Part shown: piece by piece, positions 41,061 to 49,228 of the stretch
Layout of the letters: the number at the start of each line of letters is the position of its first letter
Numbering within the stretch: the stretch's first letter is position 1
DNA from: Phycisphaeraceae bacterium
Lineage (GTDB): Bacteria; Planctomycetota; Phycisphaerae; Phycisphaerales; Phycisphaeraceae
DNA length: 64,000 nt
Assembly: GCA_028284155.1 (NCBI GenBank)
Contig: JANQSF010000010.1
Location: forward strand, 1 to 64,000
Direction: 5' to 3'
Notes under the pieces: model-generated
What the model saw: only the letters and a program-made list of their open reading frames with translations
Told to the model about the DNA's origin: nothing
Database searches by the model: none
Translations under genes and position numbers: made by a program

Positions 41061-43619
41061 TCATGTCGCCGCGGCGAGCAACTCGCGCGGCTGCGTGCGG
41101 ACGAGACGCCAAAGCGCCGGCGCGGCGGCGAGCAACGCCGATCCGATGACGGCCAGGCAGCCGTAGGCAATCACGTCCCACGGGATGGTCGCCGACCAGA
41201 CGATGCCGGCCAATCGCAAGTGGATCCACTTTTCCATCAGCGCCATTTCCAGGCCCAGCGCCGTGCCCGTGACACAACCGACGCCGGCGATGACGATGGT
41301 CTGGCCCGCGACAAGCCTCGCCAACAGGAACGACGACCCTCCGATCGCGCGCAACACGCCGAACTCATGCCGCCGCGCGGCAATCTCCGCAATGATCAGG
41401 TTCGCCACGCCGATGCAGGCGATGACCATGCTCCAGAAGGCGACCGTGCTCGCGACGGACATCAGTCGTTCCATCCACTTGTGGGCGTATGTGCGGATCT
41501 TCGTGCTCGTGTGCATCCGCATGCCGAGCGCCTGAATCTGCTTGTGGATCGCCGCCTCATCGGCGTCCTCGGCAAAGCCGAGCAGGATCAGCCGAGTGTT
41601 CGTGCTGGCGAAGTATCGCTCCGCGTCCTGGCGCGTGCCGAACAGGCAACTGACCGAGGCCTGACTGTACTTGTCGCGCAGGCCGAAGAACGACACGCCA
41701 ACGTCCAAACCGCGCGAGCCGATCACGCCGACCACGTCGAACGCCACCGGGCCCAGATTCGTGTCAAGCGTAATCGTGCCGCCCTCTCCCAGGCCGAACG
41801 CCTCGTAATACTCCTTGCTCACGACGACGGCCCGCCCCTGCTTGAGTCGTTCGCGTGCTTTGGCTTCATCGCCCTGATGCCAGTCGATGTCGGTCATGTC
41901 AAAGAATGAGTGTACGTCGCTCGAGACGAACATCGTCGCCGTCGGGTGGATGTCTTTCAGGCCGAACTTCGCTTCTTTCGCGTTGACCGGAAACAGCACG
42001 ACGGGGCACATGTGCTCGACGCCCTCAATGTCGGCTACGGCATCGACCTTCTGCCTCGAAATCAGGTCGTTGTTGATGTGGACGAACGCGTCCGGCATCT
42101 TCAGGTTGTTGAACCAGCCGCCCATAAAACTGCGGCCGACCATCCAGATCGTTACCAGCAGGGCGAGCCCGATGGTCAGGGCGCCGCCTGTTAGTGCATA
42201 ACGAAACGGCGTCGCGCGCAGCGTCTGTCCGAGCAAGGCGCGCGGCAGGCCGAGGCAGGCCGACACAATCGGCGCGGCCGAGTGCGACAGCACCCAGAGC
42301 AAGGGGATGCTCAGCATGAACCAGCCGAGGAAGGTCAAGGGCAGACCGCAATAGACCCACCACCACACGACGCTTTCGCCGTCGACGTCGAGCGTCGTCG
42401 CCAGCGGCGCAGCCGACACCAGCAGCAGGCCGATCAATGTGCACACGGCGAACGCCCGCCACTTCGGTCGCTTGGCGCGGGCGGTCATCGCTTGCATCGG
42501 CCGAGCGGTCGCTGCGACCACGGCCGGGTAAAGACCACCCAGAAGGCCGGCCACGACCGAGCCGATGACCGCCAACGTCAGAATACGTGGGTTTGGGTCG
42601 AAACCGCCCGGCAGATTCTCACTGTTTCGCCAGTAGACCCAATACGCGCCGGCCAAACCGATCGGTGCCCCGACGGCCGCGCCCATCACCGCCACGACCA
42701 AACCGGCGACGACCTGTGACGCGGCCAGTTGCCAGCGGGCCGCGCCGATGCATCGCAGGATCGCCATCTCGCGCAGCCGCTGCATGACGTTGGTCGTCAG
42801 GCTCGCGACGATGCTGAAGCCGGCTGAGAACGACGCGATCTCGATCAGGATCACCATCAGCAGGTCGGTGATCTTCAGGCCGCGTTGCACGCCAGCGCCG
42901 GCCGACGCCGAAGTTTTCATGGAGTATTCAGGCGGCAGGTCCCCCTGGCGATCTTCGATAAACGATGCCGCGTCGACCCCGTCCGTCAACTTGATCTCGA
43001 TGGTCTTAAGTGCGCCTTCGTAACCGCTCAGGTCATAGGCCCGGTTGAGCGTCACCAGCGCGAGCCGACGCTGCAGAATGTCCAGCGACTCGCGCTCGAA
43101 CACGCCGACGATCTTCAGCGACAGCGGGTCGCCGAAGCGGATGATGTCAATCTCGTCGCCGACATTCGCCTTGAGCTTCTCCGCGACGCGCTGCTCCAGC
43201 GCAACCTCGTCGTCGGACTCGATGTTTCGGCCTTCAAGAAAGTGACGCGGCTTGACACGCTGCTCCACCTCCGGCTCGACACCCTGCATGAACAACACGT
43301 AGGGTTTTGTCCGCCCGCTCACCCGGATCGTGGCGGTGTGCCCGTGGCGTCCGACCGCGGTTTCGACCTCTTCCCATTCTCGAACGGTTTCAAGCGTCGG
43401 GTACTTCACATAGCCGTCGAAGCGGTGCACGATCGCCACGTCGGACAGTCCGGCCACGAAACCGATCGAACTGCTCACCGACTGACGCAGCGTGCCGATC
43501 AGCGCAGCGACAGCGACGGTCAGGACGGTCGCTAACGCCACGGCGATCACCAGTAACGCCGTTCGGCCACGTCTACCCGTCAAGGTCTCGATAGCGAGAT
43601 GCCACACCGCCCGTGTCAA
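41061..43619 (-). CDS. FtsX-like ABC transporter permease (MacB/LolCE type)
   Basis: The 852-residue protein has an N-terminal helix (TALLVIAVALATVLTVAVAALIG), a periplasmic MacB-PCD-like domain, a group of three helices around residues 275-390, a central pair, and a second half with another periplasmic domain. It ends with three terminal helices (TVAFWSMVIACIGVANLIIAEI, LVAGQTIVIAGVGCVTGTALG). This duplicated FtsX layout is found in exporters of lipoproteins, antibiotics or peptides that move substrate by mechanotransmission. It overlaps the upstream ATPase gene by 47 bases, so the two are translationally coupled. The substrate is unknown. Confidence 0.88.
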   Translation of the reverse strand: MTRAVWHLAIETLTGRRGRTALLVIAVALATVLTVAVAALIGTLRQSVSSSIGFVAGLSDVAIVHRFDGYVKYPTLETVREWEEVETAVGRHGHTATIRVSGRTKPYVLFMQGVEPEVEQRVKPRHFLEGRNIESDDEVALEQRVAEKLKANVGDEIDIIRFGDPLSLKIVGVFERESLDILQRRLALVTLNRAYDLSGYEGALKTIEIKLTDGVDAASFIEDRQGDLPPEYSMKTSASAGAGVQRGLKITDLLMVILIEIASFSAGFSIVASLTTNVMQRLREMAILRCIGAARWQLAASQVVAGLVVAVMGAAVGAPIGLAGAYWVYWRNSENLPGGFDPNPRILTLAVIGSVVAGLLGGLYPAVVAATARPMQAMTARAKRPKWRAFAVCTLIGLLLVSAAPLATTLDVDGESVVWWWVYCGLPLTFLGWFMLSIPLLWVLSHSAAPIVSACLGLPRALLGQTLRATPFRYALTGGALTIGLALLVTIWMVGRSFMGGWFNNLKMPDAFVHINNDLISRQKVDAVADIEGVEHMCPVVLFPVNAKEAKFGLKDIHPTATMFVSSDVHSFFDMTDIDWHQGDEAKARERLKQGRAVVVSKEYYEAFGLGEGGTITLDTNLGPVAFDVVGVIGSRGLDVGVSFFGLRDKYSQASVSCLFGTRQDAERYFASTNTRLILLGFAEDADEAAIHKQIQALGMRMHTSTKIRTYAHKWMERLMSVASTVAFWSMVIACIGVANLIIAEIAARRHEFGVLRAIGGSSFLLARLVAGQTIVIAGVGCVTGTALGLEMALMEKWIHLRLAGIVWSATIPWDVIAYGCLAVIGSALLAAAPALWRLVRTQPRELLAAAT

Positions 43620-44301
43620 GGCCGTTCACCTCAAAGTCGCCGCGCAACAAGCCGTCACCAATTACATAAACCCGCTCGCAATGCGCCGCCGCCGCCGGCT
43701 CGTGCGTGACCATCAGCACCGTGATCGCATGCTCTTTCGCCACGTCGCCCAGCAACGACCAGAGCTGCTCCGCGTTCGACGCGTCCAGGTTGCCCGTCGG
43801 CTCGTCGGCCAACAAAAGCGTCGGCTCGAACAGCAACGCCCGACCGATCGCCACGCGTTGTTGCTCGCCGCCAGACAACGCCTCCGGCCGATGCGTCGCA
43901 CGGTCGGTGATGCCCAGCGCGTCGAGCAACTCGTCAGTCCGTTCGTCGATCCACTTCCTGGGGCGGCCGTCGATCACGCCCGGCAGTGCGATGTTCTGCC
44001 TCGCGGTCAGCGTTGGGATCAGGTTGAACTGCTGAAACACGACTCCGACGCCACGACGTCGGTACTCGGTCAGCTTGGTCTCATTGAGCTTCGCCAGGTC
44101 GACATCGTCAACCAGCACCAGCCCGCTGTCGGGCTGGTCGAGACCGGCCAAAAGGTGTAGCAGCGTCGACTTGCCGCTGCCTGAACGGCCCATGACCGCG
44201 TAGTACCCCGGCTCGTCGATGCGCAGATCGATACCGCGCAGTGCCTCGACCACGGCGTCGCCCTGCAGGTAGCGTTTCACAACTTGGGCCAGACGGATCA
44301 T
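43573..44301 (-). CDS. ABC transporter ATP-binding protein (MacB/LolD type)
   Basis: The 242-residue ATPase has Walker A MGRSGSGKSTLLH, Q-loop FQQFNLIPTLTARQNI, signature LSGGEQQRVAIGRAL, Walker B TLLLADEPTGNLD and a histidine in MVTHEP. The FQ-FNL-P and EPTGNLD motifs are typical of the MacB/LolD/FtsE group that partners with FtsX-like permeases, and the overlapping downstream gene is such a permease. Together they form a two-gene export system without an adjacent membrane-fusion or outer-membrane protein gene. Confidence 0.93.
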   Translation of the reverse strand: MIRLAQVVKRYLQGDAVVEALRGIDLRIDEPGYYAVMGRSGSGKSTLLHLLAGLDQPDSGLVLVDDVDLAKLNETKLTEYRRRGVGVVFQQFNLIPTLTARQNIALPGVIDGRPRKWIDERTDELLDALGITDRATHRPEALSGGEQQRVAIGRALLFEPTLLLADEPTGNLDASNAEQLWSLLGDVAKEHAITVLMVTHEPAAAAHCERVYVIGDGLLRGDFEVNGLDTGGVASRYRDLDG

Positions 44302-44461
44302 GGAAGGTCGCCGGTGTACCGGTCGAAGTAGGGGGGCGAATCATAGTCGTCCGCAGGCGTTGGATGTCCTTGGAATCCGGCGTCGGGACCGCTCCGTAGG
44401 AATATTCAGTCGGCCCGCCGCATTCATACGGGAAGAGGGCATTTCCATTTGGAGTCACGTC

Positions 44462-45319
44462 ATGCTGATCCGCCCGATCCATCGCCGAATTGCCGCGATC
44501 GTCTTGATTGGAATGTGTTCGCCCTCACTCCTGGCCGCCCCGGCCCCGCGCGGCGACCGGCCTGAGAAGGTCGTCGTCACGGGACGGCTCGTATTACCGC
44601 CGAAGGAGGAAATCGGCCAAGCCGATTTCTCCTATGGCACGTTCCGGTTGTGCCGCGTGACGGAATCGGGCGTTATTGATCACAGCGTCTTGTACCGTTT
44701 CAAGCCAAATGAAGACGGGTCGTTTCGAATCGAAGGCGTGAATCCCGATCGCTACACGTTGCATGCGAGCGTGTCGGTTCGAAAGAAGGCAGGCGCTGAG
44801 TCGCGTCAGGTTGCCATCGCACGGGAGCCGGCCTTTGAGGTCACCAGACATCACGAACTCGGCCTGGTCCGCATGTTGCAAGTCCGTGATGTGAAAGTCG
44901 GCGACGCCGCGCCGGCGATCGATACCAAAACAATGGACGGCAAGCCTTGGCGACTCAGTGATCACAATGGCCAGTTTGTACTGCTCAGCTTCTGCGCTAA
45001 CTGGTGCCCTCCCTGCCACCACGAGCACAAGTACCTCGAAGCTGTTGCGAAAAGGTATCAGGGTGACGAGAGGTTCGCGATGGTCAGCTTCTGGTTAGAC
45101 CCGAGAGTCGATGAGCCGCGTGCATACCTCAAACGCAAACAACCCACCTGGCCGCAGGTCTTCCTGGGTAACTGGTTGTCAAGCGGTGTCGCCCATCGTT
45201 ACAACGTGAACGCAATCCCATCGGTTTGGTTCATCGGCCCAGACGGTCGTGTGCTTGCCAAGGATCTGCGTCAGCAACGGATCGATGAGACAATCAAGTT
45301 ACATTTGAAATCCGATTGA
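44462..45319 (+). CDS. Secreted thioredoxin-fold (TlpA-like) protein
   Basis: The 285-residue product has a signal peptide (MLIRPIHRRIAAIVLIGMCS, cleavage near LLA-AP). An N-terminal beta-sandwich follows (about 35-145, carboxypeptidase-regulatory-like: GSFRIEGVNPDRYTLHASV), then a TlpA/AhpC-type thioredoxin domain (about 150-285) with catalytic CxxC in FCANWCPPCHHEH and the cis-proline region VNAIPSVWFIGPDGRVL. It probably reduces disulfides or acts as a peroxiredoxin-like protein in the periplasm. The sandwich plus thioredoxin pair is frequent in Planctomycetota. The surrounding 44.4-46.1 kb looks slightly less GC-rich than its neighbours. Confidence 0.82.
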   Translation: MLIRPIHRRIAAIVLIGMCSPSLLAAPAPRGDRPEKVVVTGRLVLPPKEEIGQADFSYGTFRLCRVTESGVIDHSVLYRFKPNEDGSFRIEGVNPDRYTLHASVSVRKKAGAESRQVAIAREPAFEVTRHHELGLVRMLQVRDVKVGDAAPAIDTKTMDGKPWRLSDHNGQFVLLSFCANWCPPCHHEHKYLEAVAKRYQGDERFAMVSFWLDPRVDEPRAYLKRKQPTWPQVFLGNWLSSGVAHRYNVNAIPSVWFIGPDGRVLAKDLRQQRIDETIKLHLKSD

Positions 45320-45394
45320 GGTGATAGGCTTCTAGAGACGTCGGGTTGGTCATCTTCGACCGGTCTTGGCAAGAGCAGAACAAAGGAGCACGGC

Positions 45395-46108
45395 ATGTTG
45401 ACACGCAGACGTCACTTGAATCCTCGTCTCGTCCTGGTGTCTTCGGGTTGTCTCGCGCTGTTGATTGGTTCTAATCTGGCACTGGGTGAAGTCAATGAAG
45501 CCACTGACGTTGCTAAGGCATCGCACGAAGAAGGGGAATCCGCCCGGGCCCAGACTGAACTGCCGGACTTTCGAAAGGGCGTTGCCCTGAACGCGCATGC
45601 CGAACTGGTACGTCATGCGGAGGATGCGGTTCGGGATCTCTCCCCGCAAGCGAAGCTGAGTCGCGATGCCCACGCGGTTGTGTTACTGCGCGTCGAGTCG
45701 GTAACGCGCTGGATGTCCTACGGCGTGGCCGCAATCGACGTCAAGCACAAGTGGTACATGGTTCGCGGTCAGGTGCTGAGTGTTTTGAAAGGCGACTTGC
45801 CGGCCGAGGCAGATTCGATCGACGTGTTGTTTCTGGCACACAAGGACGCGACCGTGTTTGGGTTCAAGCGCAATCCCAAGCAGTCCCCGTTCGCCGCGTC
45901 GGAGCCGATGGTCAGGGCGCCCCATAACGGCAAGCAACGCAAGCATGTCGACGTTCTGGCATTCCTGATCAAGACGACCTTGGTAGCCCCGGTCAATCAT
46001 CGACTGGAGCGTCCGGTCATGTATGTACCTGTCGGCGGCTTCGAGCACGGCCCCCGCGCCTCGTTCAAAATGGTCAGTCAGCCCGCATTCGTCGATCTGA
46101 AAAAGTAG
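45395..46108 (+). CDS. Secreted hypothetical protein
   Basis: This 237-residue protein has a signal peptide (hydrophobic stretch LVLVSSGCLALLIGSNLALG). I do not recognise the family. The mature part has a polar segment (about 32-60), then beta-rich sequence including AHAVVLLRVESVTRWMSYG, KHKWYMVRGQVLSVLKGDLP, a pattern seen in extracellular proteins with an OB-like or NTF-like cost domain ('VxxVLKGD'). It follows the TlpA-like gene after 75 bases in the same direction and may be cotranscribed. No catalytic motif is seen. Confidence 0.55.
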   Translation: MLTRRRHLNPRLVLVSSGCLALLIGSNLALGEVNEATDVAKASHEEGESARAQTELPDFRKGVALNAHAELVRHAEDAVRDLSPQAKLSRDAHAVVLLRVESVTRWMSYGVAAIDVKHKWYMVRGQVLSVLKGDLPAEADSIDVLFLAHKDATVFGFKRNPKQSPFAASEPMVRAPHNGKQRKHVDVLAFLIKTTLVAPVNHRLERPVMYVPVGGFEHGPRASFKMVSQPAFVDLKK

Positions 46109-46161
46109 CTGGACGGTCACTCCGTTTTTGTCCGCCATCGGCGCGCTCGGTCCCTTGCGGG

Positions 46162-47211
46162 TCAGCTCGCATCATTCGTGATGCGAATGAGAGTCGCCAG
46201 CGCTTCGCGGGCCGCGCCCGTGTCGATCGCATCGGCCGACGACTTCAAGCCGTTATCCAGGTCATCCGCCAAGCCGGCGACGACTAACGCCGCCGCGGCG
46301 TTGAGCATGACGATGTCGCGAGCCGGGCCGGAATCGCCAGCCAAGACATTCTCGATCACACGCGCGCTCGACTCCGGGCCATCGACTAAGAGCGTGTCCA
46401 GCGGCGACACGTCTAACCCGAGAGCGGCCGGATCGATGTCGAGAGTCGAAACTTGCCCGTCGCGAAGCTCACTGATTTGACTGGGACCGTTCACCGACAG
46501 TTCGCAATAACCACCTTGATCGCGGGATGCCGACTTGTAACCGTGGACGACCATGGCACGCTCCGCGCCGAGTTGTTGCAGGACGCGTGCGATCGGTTCG
46601 GTCAACTCCGGTTTGAACACACCCATGACCTGCCGGCCTGCGCCGGCCGGGTTGGTCAACGGCCCCAGCAGGTTGAACATCGTGCGGATGCCCAACTCAA
46701 GCCGCACGGGCATGGCGTGTTTCATGGCCGGGTGGTGCGCGGGCGCGAAGCAAAAGCAGAAGCCTGTCTCGTCGAGACATCGCGTGAGCACGTCCGGCGT
46801 CACGTCGAGCTTGACGCCTAACGCTTCAAGCCCCTGGCTCGACCCGCTGGTGCGCGTCACCGTGCGGTTGCCGTGTTTGGCGACGCCGACGCCGTGCGGC
46901 CGACCGACCGCGGCGGCGACGAGCGCGGCCGTGGTCGAAATGTTGAACGTCGGTGTGTGGTCGCCGCCGGTGCCACAGGTGTCGATGACGGTCATGCCGG
47001 CCGGCACTTCGATGGGCGCGACCTTGCTGCGCATCACGCGCGCGGCGCCGACCAGTTCATCGACGGTCGCGCCGCGCAGTTCGATCATGGCCAGCAGTGA
47101 GCCGACCTGCGCCGGGGAGGCTTGGCCGGTCATGATCTGCTCAAACGCTTCGGTCGTTTCGTCTGAAGTGAGCGTCTGACCTTGAGAGAGCTTGGAGAGT
47201 TGTGGTTTCAT
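46162..47211 (-). CDS. trpD: Anthranilate phosphoribosyltransferase
   Basis: The 349-residue enzyme transfers the phosphoribosyl group of PRPP to anthranilate, the second step of tryptophan synthesis. Signature blocks are the CGTGGD motif in VIDTCGTGGDHTPTFNIST, KHGNRTVTRTSGSSQGLEALG, FAPAHHPAMKHAMPVRLELGIRTMFNLLGPLTNPA and VVHGYKS. It is 19 bases downstream of the pabB/trpE-type gene and probably in one operon with it. No other trp genes are in the window. Confidence 0.95.
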   Translation of the reverse strand: MKPQLSKLSQGQTLTSDETTEAFEQIMTGQASPAQVGSLLAMIELRGATVDELVGAARVMRSKVAPIEVPAGMTVIDTCGTGGDHTPTFNISTTAALVAAAVGRPHGVGVAKHGNRTVTRTSGSSQGLEALGVKLDVTPDVLTRCLDETGFCFCFAPAHHPAMKHAMPVRLELGIRTMFNLLGPLTNPAGAGRQVMGVFKPELTEPIARVLQQLGAERAMVVHGYKSASRDQGGYCELSVNGPSQISELRDGQVSTLDIDPAALGLDVSPLDTLLVDGPESSARVIENVLAGDSGPARDIVMLNAAAALVVAGLADDLDNGLKSSADAIDTGAAREALATLIRITNDAS

Positions 47212-47230
47212 GTCTTGTCAGATCGTCCGT

Positions 47231-48682
47231 TCAGTAATATGTCGCGGCTGGTGTTGGTGAATGGCGTTGGGGCGCTGCCGTGTCCGGGCTCGCGCTGTGC
47301 AACGCCGCCATCATCGCCGCCGCCTTGTCCAGCGTCTCCTGATACTCGGCCGCGGGCTTCGAGTCGGCGACGATTCCGCCACCGACGCTGAAATCGATCC
47401 GCGCCTTGTCGGCGCTGAGTTGGTCGTACATCATCGTGCGGATCGCAACGTTGAGTTGCATCGCATCACGGCTTAGGCAGCCGATCGCGCCGCAGTACGG
47501 GCCGCGGCGGACGGGTTCAAGCTCATCGATGATCTGCATCGCCCGCACCTTTGGGGCGCCGGTGACCGAGCCACCGGGAAACGTCGCGCGGAGCAGGTCG
47601 ATCGCGTCCTTGGTGCGGTGCAGTCGGCCCTCGATGGTCGCCACACCGTGGTGCACCGTCGGGTGCGACTCGATCGCGCGGGCGTCGGCGACGCGGACCG
47701 AGCCGTAGTCGCACACTCGGCCCAGGTCGTTGCGCATCAGGTCGACGATCATGTTCAGCTCGGCCTCGTCCTTGATGCTGTCACGCAGTTCGCCAACGGT
47801 CGAGTGTGCGGGTCGAGTGCCTTTGATGGGCCGGGTGACGACTCGACGGCCCGGGTCGAGTTGAAGGAACAACTCGGGTGATGTGGAAAGAACGGCGCGG
47901 TCACGCAGACCGGCGCCTTCGTCGCCAGGCCACTCGAGGTACGCGCCGTACCACGCGGGCGACACGGCCGCGAGCCGCGAAAACAGTTGACGCGGTGCAA
48001 ATGGGAACGGTCCGTTCACGTCGCTGGTCATGCGCTGCGCGAGGTTGACCTGAAACACGTCGCCCGCGGCGATGTAGTCGATCGCGCGGGTGACCGTCGC
48101 CTCGTGCTCCTGGCGCGACGCGTTGCTGACCGGTGGTGACACGTCAACGTCGTTTATAGAGTGCCGTGCCAAGGGCGGCACGCGCTGCGCGGCGGCGGTT
48201 GGTCCCTCGGCCGACAGGTGATTGACATCTCCACAACATTGCCATGTGTTGTCACGTGTATCGTGGACAAACCAGACAGGACACCAGGCCAACTCGATGA
48301 TCGGCCAATGCCGGTCGTCGCCTGCGATGGTCGGCAAACACTCGACCCAACGCCCGAGGTCGTACGACAACGACCCGATCCAAAGGCCGGGCAGTGACTG
48401 CACAAGTTGGCGCAGGTCGGCGAACGGGCGGTGCGTGAACGCGGGCGGATGTGATTCGCCCGCGTGGTGAATCCATTGACTCATGCCCGTGGTCGATCCG
48501 GAGCGTTCGCAGTCGGCGACGTATACGAAGCGACCGGCCGGCTCGGCCACGATCGATCGCCGGGCCCAGGATGAGTCGTACCGCCCGGAGTGGAGCATGA
48601 CGACGGGGCGGTCCGTCGGCCATGCCCGGAGCATGTCCAGCGGGTTGTGCCGCCAGTCGAGTTGAGCGCCGGGGGCGAACAT
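47231..48682 (-). CDS. pabB: Chorismate-utilising synthase component I, probably PabB
   Basis: This 483-residue protein is of the anthranilate/aminodeoxychorismate synthase component I family. The C-terminal catalytic half has FQVNLAQR, VTRPIKGTRPA, LNMIVDLMRNDLGRVC, FPGGSVTGAPKVRAM and IDFSVGGGIVADSKPAAEYQET. The lysine in PIKGT is the nucleophile that marks PabB; TrpE normally has alanine there. So it should make aminodeoxychorismate for folate, even though it sits just upstream of trpD. A bifunctional role is possible. No glutamine-amidotransferase partner is adjacent. A pabC-like gene occurs at 57.8 kb. Confidence 0.85.
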   Translation of the reverse strand: MFAPGAQLDWRHNPLDMLRAWPTDRPVVMLHSGRYDSSWARRSIVAEPAGRFVYVADCERSGSTTGMSQWIHHAGESHPPAFTHRPFADLRQLVQSLPGLWIGSLSYDLGRWVECLPTIAGDDRHWPIIELAWCPVWFVHDTRDNTWQCCGDVNHLSAEGPTAAAQRVPPLARHSINDVDVSPPVSNASRQEHEATVTRAIDYIAAGDVFQVNLAQRMTSDVNGPFPFAPRQLFSRLAAVSPAWYGAYLEWPGDEGAGLRDRAVLSTSPELFLQLDPGRRVVTRPIKGTRPAHSTVGELRDSIKDEAELNMIVDLMRNDLGRVCDYGSVRVADARAIESHPTVHHGVATIEGRLHRTKDAIDLLRATFPGGSVTGAPKVRAMQIIDELEPVRRGPYCGAIGCLSRDAMQLNVAIRTMMYDQLSADKARIDFSVGGGIVADSKPAAEYQETLDKAAAMMAALHSASPDTAAPQRHSPTPAATYY

Positions 48683-48732
48683 GCGGGCATGATATCGCTG
48701 AATGACATCGCGCTTAGCCGCAATCGATACTG

Positions 48733-48777
48733 AAAAAGAAAACCGCCGCCCATGTTCATGGACGGCGGGTTGGTTTT
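48733..48777. terminator. Bidirectional intrinsic terminator
   Basis: CCGCCG-C-CCATG and CATGG-A-CGGCGG form an 11-bp stem with one mismatch and a TT loop (48743-48768). On the plus strand the stem is followed by GTTGGTTTT; on the minus strand by TTTTCTTTTT. The minus-strand side is stronger and may end the kinase transcript. Confidence 0.8.
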
Positions 48778-48824
48778 AAGAACGCCGCACAAGGCCGCTG
48801 GAGACGATTGGACAGGAGGCTTGT

Positions 48825-49010
48825 ATGACCCGATCAAATAAATCCACAAACGGACTCAACCTTCTACCATTCCGCCCCATGGGTCCTGTCCAGTCAAAAT
48901 GTCTCCAGCTTTGGGTTGGCCCTGCGCGTGCGTCTGGTTGGGCAAATCTTGTTGTCGGACCTGACGGCCCTTGGTGGGAGGCTCGGTCGCCGGGGGCGGT
49001 GTGGCGATGA
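48825..49010 (+). CDS. Possible small Trp/Pro-rich protein
   Basis: This 61-codon frame starts with ATG preceded by a perfect AGGAGG five bases upstream. The product MTRSNKSTNGLNLLPFRPMG... contains five tryptophans, one as WW, and many prolines, with no signal or membrane helix. Its base composition is lower in GC than the flanking genes. I do not recognise it. It lies divergent from pabB and opposite the 3' flank of the FHA-kinase gene. The strong ribosome site is the main argument for a real gene; the lack of a recognised family is the main argument against. Confidence 0.35.
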   Translation: MTRSNKSTNGLNLLPFRPMGPVQSKCLQLWVGPARASGWANLVVGPDGPWWEARSPGAVWR

Positions 49011-49228
49011 GCGTCCGAGAACACTAGGCCACTGACGGGTCGATTTCGAGTCGTCGTCAAACCGAATGGTCCATTTTTTTCAACTCACTCACGAGCGCCC
49101 GGCTTCGTCGGTAATCTCTGACGCGCAAACGGCTCGTTTCTAAGTGGTTGCGTGTCGGGGTGGGACCACGCCCCAGTCGCAACCCGGCTGAATCACGTCG
49201 TGCGAATCCGACCGCGCGGTGCTGAGGG

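Larger units (their letters stand above)
48683..49228. other. Large intergenic region with terminator and a possible small gene
   Basis: This 546-base stretch separates pabB from the FHA-kinase gene. It holds a symmetrical terminator (48733-48777) and a small plus-strand open frame with a strong ribosome site (48825-49010). A T-rich stretch (CCATTTTTTT at 49070-49079) lies further on. The remainder shows nothing that I recognise. Confidence 0.5.

Noticed and set aside
44400..46110. Slightly lower GC in the two secreted-protein genes as a genomic island.
   Set aside because: The shift is small, judged by eye, and there are no integrase, tRNA or repeat boundaries.
47231..48682. Assigning the chorismate synthase component as trpE because trpD is next to it.
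   Set aside because: The PIKGT motif has the PabB-specific lysine, so pabB is the better call.
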